Assembly: GCF_000342165.1 (NCBI RefSeq)
Contig: NZ_AMRV01000010.1
Coordinates: 1 to 64,000, forward strand
Source: Pacificimonas flava
Lineage (GTDB): Bacteria > Pseudomonadota > Alphaproteobacteria > Sphingomonadales > Sphingomonadaceae
DNA: 64,000 bases
Direction: 5' to 3'
Notes under the pieces: model-generated
What the model was told of the DNA's origin: nothing
The model's database searches: none
Seen by the model: the letters and a program-made list of their open reading frames with translations, nothing else
Shown: positions 60,470 through 64,000 of the stretch, piece by piece
Layout: each line of letters opens with the position of its first letter
Numbering within the stretch: the first letter of the stretch is position 1
Position numbers and translations under genes: made by a program

Positions 60470-61422
60470 TATCGCTGGACACCGCCGGGACGCGGGAAAG
60501 CGATCATCGCATAGAGGCGGCGCAGCCACTGCTTCGGGTGCAGCTTACTGGGTGAAGGGAGAAGCGCCGCGGCGCGCTCCAGCTCGGCCCTGTCCTTCAG
60601 AAGGAAGGCGGCGCGAAAGGCATGCGGCGCGCGCTCTGCGATCAGCCTGTCGAGATAGGCCCGCTCTTCTTTGTTCCAGTCGAGCGTGCCGCGCAGCCAA
60701 TCCCAGATGCGCAGCTTGCCGATCTCGCGCTTCAGCGGGTCGCGAACGCTATTTCCCTCGTGCATCCGGTAGCGCACAGTGGGCTTCAGCGAGAGCGCGA
60801 GCGGAGAGCGATAGGTTGCGCGCGTGGTGAACTCCATATCCTCGCACTTGATGCCGCGGATCCTGGGATCGAAACCGCCGATGGCTTCGTAATGCTGGCG
60901 GCGAATGGCCATGACCGACGGGTAGAAGATCGAAAGTTCGGCCTGATCCTCGACGGGCCAGCGGGCGAAATGCTGATAGCCGCCGGACAGGTTGCCGGGC
61001 GGGAAATGTTTCGGAAAGCGGGCGAAGAAGCTCTCCGCCTCGTCCTCGCCATCTTCGAAGCGAACGAAATTCGCGAAGACGGTGTCGGGCGTTCCCGACT
61101 GAATCGCCCCCGCCAGCGTTTCCAGATGATCGGGCAGGAACTGGTCGTCGTCGTCCAGAAAGACGAGCCAGTCTCCACTGGCTGCGGCGGCGCCCGTGTT
61201 GCGGGCGGCCTGCTGCCCTGCATTGTCCTGCCGGATCACGGTCAGGGGCAGGCCGTCCCGGTCCTTCGTGGCGGGCGTGATGTCCACGGTCGAGCCATCA
61301 TCGACAACGAAGATTTCCGAGGCCGGCCATGTCTGCGCAGCGACAGAATCGAGCGCCTCCGTCAGAAAGTCCGCTCGGTTATGCGAGATGAGAATGACGG
61401 AGAAGCGAGGGCGCCCATTCAT
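60469..61422 (-). CDS. Glycosyltransferase family 2 protein (third)
   Basis: About 317 residues with RFSVILISHNRADFLTEAL, VVDDGSTVDI, GQQAARNTGAAAASGDWLVFLDDDD and EDMEFTTRATYRSP, ending with an Arg/Lys-rich tail. The start at 61422 follows a weak ribosome site; a longer reading to 61479 exists. It is the first gene of the coupled set, 120 bp downstream (in transcription) of the tRNA gene. Confidence 0.88.
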   Translation of the reverse strand: MNGRPRFSVILISHNRADFLTEALDSVAAQTWPASEIFVVDDGSTVDITPATKDRDGLPLTVIRQDNAGQQAARNTGAAAASGDWLVFLDDDDQFLPDHLETLAGAIQSGTPDTVFANFVRFEDGEDEAESFFARFPKHFPPGNLSGGYQHFARWPVEDQAELSIFYPSVMAIRRQHYEAIGGFDPRIRGIKCEDMEFTTRATYRSPLALSLKPTVRYRMHEGNSVRDPLKREIGKLRIWDWLRGTLDWNKEERAYLDRLIAERAPHAFRAAFLLKDRAELERAAALLPSPSKLHPKQWLRRLYAMIAFPRPGGVQR

Positions 61423-61540
61423 GGCTGCGTCCAATAAGGGGAAAAACGGTGCGGCACTAGCACAGTCGTTCTCACCCATCCCGCTTAAGATCGCGTAACC
61501 GCCAGCAAGAACGTGCGCATAGTGGTTTCGGACCAGAAAA

Positions 61541-61616
<76 letters not shown>

Positions 61617-61618
61617 AC

Positions 61619-61632
61619 ACCGGCATGCCGGT
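61619..61632. repeat. Perfect 14-bp palindrome beside the tRNA gene
   Basis: ACCGGCATGCCGGT, self-complementary. It starts three bases from the tRNA 5' end. It may be a leader-RNA hairpin, a processing site or a protein-binding site; nothing in the sequence decides. A second hairpin (CGGCCAA...TTGGCCG, 61633-61652) lies next to it. Confidence 0.6.
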
Positions 61633-61713
61633 CGGCCAATTCTGGTTGGCCGGAAGTGCCGGATCGACCGGCGGAGGCGGGGAGATAATAGAGTCGGGCC
61701 GGCTTGTCAAAGC

Positions 61714-62841
61714 CTAGATTCGACCAGGACCCTCCGTCAGGCGCGTCCGATCCCTCTGGCCGTGTACGGAGAGCAGGATTCCCACCAGCAAAGTGGCCGT
61801 CAGCATGGCCGAACCGCCGTAGCTCATCAATGGGAGCGGAATGCCCACGACGGGCGCAAAGCCCATGACCATGGCCAGGTTGACGAAGACGTAGAAGAAC
61901 AGCGTTGCGGACATGCCCATGGCGACGAGCTGCGCGAAGATCGTGCGGGCGGTCAGCGCCGTCCCGACACCGCGGGCGATGATGATCGCAAAGCAGGCGA
62001 TGACGAACAGGCCGCCGATCAGGCCCCATTCCTCCGACATGGTCGCAAAGATGAAGTCGGTGTGCAGTTCCGGAAGATATTGCAGATGACTTTGCGTACC
62101 GGACATGAAGCCCTTGCCGCCGATGCCGCCGGAGCCGATGGCGATTTTAGACTGGGTGATATGATAACCCGCCCCGAGGGGATCCGCCTCCGGATCGAGA
62201 AAGATCAGGACACGCTTCTGCTGATAGCCGTGCAGCAGAAATTTTACGGCGAGCGGGATCGCAACGATGGCAAGTGCACCGCCCGTGATGAACAGCCAGG
62301 CGGACGCGCCGCCAAGGAAGACGATGGCCGTGCCGCCGAACAGGATCGCGAGTGCTGTCCCAAGGTCCGGTTGCAGCATGACGAGTGCGGCGGGAAGAGC
62401 GAGAAGCGTTGCAGGAAAAACCAGCGCCTTCCAAGACTTGACGTTCGCTCTTGGAAGAAAGTGATAATACCGCGCCAGCGCGAGAACGACAGCGATCTTC
62501 ATCAGTTCGGAGGGTTGAAGATTGATGACCCCAAGATTGAGCCAGCGCTGCGATCCGCCGCCGACCTGTCCGATGATTTCGACCGCCAGCAGTAAAATCA
62601 GGCACAGACCGTAAATGGGGTAGGCGAAACGCATCCATATCCGCATGTCGAGCTGGCTGATGCCGAGCATCATCACGAACATCGCCGCGAAACGAACCCC
62701 CTGATTGAGCGCCCAGGGTCTCAGGCTTCCACCAGCGGCAGAATACAACACCAGCAGACTGAAGCCGCCAAGCGCGAGCACGGCGACGACGGTGAGGAGG
62801 GGAAGCCGGTTAAGCCGGTCGGGTAGTGCCAGCGAGGCCAT
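61714..62841 (-). CDS. rodA: Rod-shape-determining glycosyltransferase RodA
   Basis: About 375 residues, ten hydrophobic helices, of the SEDS (shape, elongation, division) family. Diagnostic segments: VGGGSQRWLNLGVINLQPSELMKIAVVLALARYYH, QPDLGTALAIL, and FIFATMSEEWGLIGGLFVIACF, with PLMSYGGSAML near the C-terminus. It polymerises lipid II glycans in side-wall synthesis together with PBP2, whose gene ends 32 bases inside it. Start at 62841 gives MASLALPDRLNRL; longer upstream reading is PBP2 antiframe. Confidence 0.95.
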   Translation of the reverse strand: MASLALPDRLNRLPLLTVVAVLALGGFSLLVLYSAAGGSLRPWALNQGVRFAAMFVMMLGISQLDMRIWMRFAYPIYGLCLILLLAVEIIGQVGGGSQRWLNLGVINLQPSELMKIAVVLALARYYHFLPRANVKSWKALVFPATLLALPAALVMLQPDLGTALAILFGGTAIVFLGGASAWLFITGGALAIVAIPLAVKFLLHGYQQKRVLIFLDPEADPLGAGYHITQSKIAIGSGGIGGKGFMSGTQSHLQYLPELHTDFIFATMSEEWGLIGGLFVIACFAIIIARGVGTALTARTIFAQLVAMGMSATLFFYVFVNLAMVMGFAPVVGIPLPLMSYGGSAMLTATLLVGILLSVHGQRDRTRLTEGPGRI

Positions 62842-64000
62842 CGGCGCTCTCCGTCCTGATCGTCTCCGGCCGCCTGAACAGGTCCCCCGCGACAGGTGTG
62901 ATGCCCCAGGCGTCTTCAAGCCGGCGCAGCGAGGCGAGCGCCTTGTCCTTGTCGTAGATGAAGGTCATGACGTCCTTTGCGATCGGGGCTGCCGCAACGC
63001 TGCCGCCACCGCCATGTTCGACCGTCACGCTGATTGCGTAACGGGGATTTTCAACCGGCGCGAACGCGATGAACAGACCGTGATCGCGATATTTCCATGG
63101 AATGCCGCCGCCCCGGTTCTTGGCCAGCGCGCGGACCTGCGCCGTGCCCGTCTTGCCGCCCATGCGCACGTCGGAAAGCGGCAGGCGTGAACGGCCGGCG
63201 GTTCCGGCAGGTCCGTTCACGCAAAGGTCCATGCCATGCCGGACATCCTGCAAATGAACGGGATCGATATCGAGCGGCGCGCCCTGATGACTGTCGCCGG
63301 CGAGGAGTGTCGGCATGACCGCATGGCCGCTGGCGACTCGTGCAGCCATCACCGCAAGCTGCAGCGGCGACATGGCGTTATAGCCCTGTCCGATGGAACT
63401 GTTCAGCGTTTCGCCGACCAGCCAGTCCTGATTGTAGCGGTCTCGCTTCCACGCTGGATCGGGGAGAATTCCGCTATTCTGATGCGGCAATTGCAACGTG
63501 TCGTAGCTTTGCCCGAGACCGAGCTTTGCGCCCATGTCGTGGATCGCCTCGATTCCGATCTGGCGACCGCGCGTATAGAAGTAGACGTTGCAGCTTTGAT
63601 ATATGCCCTTGTAAAGGTCGGTCGCACCGTGGCCACCGCGACGCCAACAGGCGAACCGATGCCGGCCGAGCTGATAGCCGCCACTGCAGACCACCCGGTC
63701 GTCCGGACTGATGCCTGCCGCCAGCGCCGCGAGGGCGGTCACGGGCTTGAAGGTCGACCCCGGCGGATAGACACCCTGCACGCATTTGTTGATGAGAGGA
63801 CGCATCTCATCCCCCATCAGTGCGTCCCATTCCTTCTGACTGATTCCGTCCGAGAAATCGTTGGGATCGAAAGCGGGCATTGAAACCATCGTCAGGATCT
63901 CGCCCGTCCGGGTGTCGATCACGACGACGCTGCCGGATTCCGGACCGATCCGGCGCGCGGAGAAGGCCTGCAAATCCCGATCGATAGACAGACGGACGGT
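62810..64000 (-). CDS. mrdA: Penicillin-binding protein 2, 5' end outside window
   Basis: The last 396 residues are visible; the N-terminus (membrane anchor and pedestal) lies beyond base 64000. The reading frame runs in from outside without a start: TVRLSIDRDLQAF begins the visible part, and the TTG at 63973 is an internal Leu codon, not a start. Transpeptidase motifs: STFKPVTALAA (SxxK), QSCNVYFY (SxN), GGKTGTAQ (KTG). It crosslinks peptidoglycan for rod growth, working with RodA (32-base overlap). Confidence 0.96.
   Translation of the reverse strand, partial: TVRLSIDRDLQAFSARRIGPESGSVVVIDTRTGEILTMVSMPAFDPNDFSDGISQKEWDALMGDEMRPLINKCVQGVYPPGSTFKPVTALAALAAGISPDDRVVCSGGYQLGRHRFACWRRGGHGATDLYKGIYQSCNVYFYTRGRQIGIEAIHDMGAKLGLGQSYDTLQLPHQNSGILPDPAWKRDRYNQDWLVGETLNSSIGQGYNAMSPLQLAVMAARVASGHAVMPTLLAGDSHQGAPLDIDPVHLQDVRHGMDLCVNGPAGTAGRSRLPLSDVRMGGKTGTAQVRALAKNRGGGIPWKYRDHGLFIAFAPVENPRYAISVTVEHGGGGSVAAAPIAKDVMTFIYDKDKALASLRRLEDAWGITPVAGDLFRRPETIRTESADGLAGTTRPA

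Noticed and set aside
63810-63975. TTG at 63973 as start of a short PBP2
   Set aside because: The frame stays open past it to base 64000 (TVRLSIDRDL), matching the conserved PBP2 region, so the gene continues outside the window.

Overview
The window is a chromosomal stretch of a GC-rich (roughly two-thirds GC by eye) Gram-negative alphaproteobacterium, probably near the Sphingomonadales. I infer this from the COQ9 and CBP3-type ubiquinol-cytochrome c chaperone genes, DUF177/DUF2849/DUF934 proteins, an HWE-type histidine kinase, TamA/TamB and BamE outer-membrane assembly proteins, and a GTTC-N7-GTTC SOS box. I see no plasmid, IS element, integrase or CRISPR array. Gene density is high and many starts overlap the preceding stop (ATGA, GTGA, TGATG, TAATG, ATGGCTGA). 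Start codons were re-chosen by ribosome-binding site, signal peptide or family start, so several are GTG or TTG.

Region by region. 1-503 and 2915-3383 are gene-free and carry two families of paired palindromic repeats (REP-like). 504-2914: PfpI/DJ-1-like protein, exported unknown, SDR oxidoreductase. 3384-12788: the ligase-associated DNA repair set (ATP-dependent ligase, exonuclease, Lhr-type helicase, PdeM endonuclease), interspersed with a histidine kinase, a YbaN-like membrane protein, an AT-richer GNAT gene and a two-domain retropepsin. 12857-17431: flavodoxin-like reductase, then the siroheme/assimilatory sulfate operon cobA-DUF2849-cysI-DUF934-cysH. 17428-22535: nucleotidyltransferase-fold protein behind a perfect 14-bp inverted repeat, lipoamide dehydrogenase, 3-hydroxyisobutyrate-dehydrogenase-like protein, exported amidohydrolase.

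22540-35495 is a 13-kb one-strand block. In transcription order it holds the Anbu operon (ATP-grasp, alpha-E, transglutaminase, Anbu peptidase, with a GNAT gene coupled to it), then tamA-tamB and a membrane-fused spermidine-synthase-like protein. 35596-46092: SpoIIAA-like protein, DUF938 methyltransferase, Tat-lipoprotein amidase, ArsC-like protein, gltX, bamE, CBP3, DUF177, an OmpR/EnvZ-type pair, and carbonic anhydrase with a SulP carrier, closed by a clear terminator. 46213-53403: bile-acid-symporter-like carrier, ssb, feoAB with a possible Fur box, COQ9, rpsU, FKBP, ccmAB, orphan receiver. 53588-57521: DedA-like protein, small genes, thioesterase/TetR divergent pair, and an S24 repressor whose predicted promoter spacer contains an SOS box. 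57508-64000: four coupled glycosyltransferases, tRNA-Lys(CTT), rodA and the 3' part of mrdA.

The most interesting items are the SOS-box-controlled S24 locus with its unknown neighbours, the Anbu operon with a coupled acetyltransferase, the inverted repeat that can hide the start region of the nucleotidyltransferase gene, the tandem retropepsin inside the repair cluster, and the covarying paired palindromes. No feature was checked against a database; family names rest on recognisable motifs and gene context.
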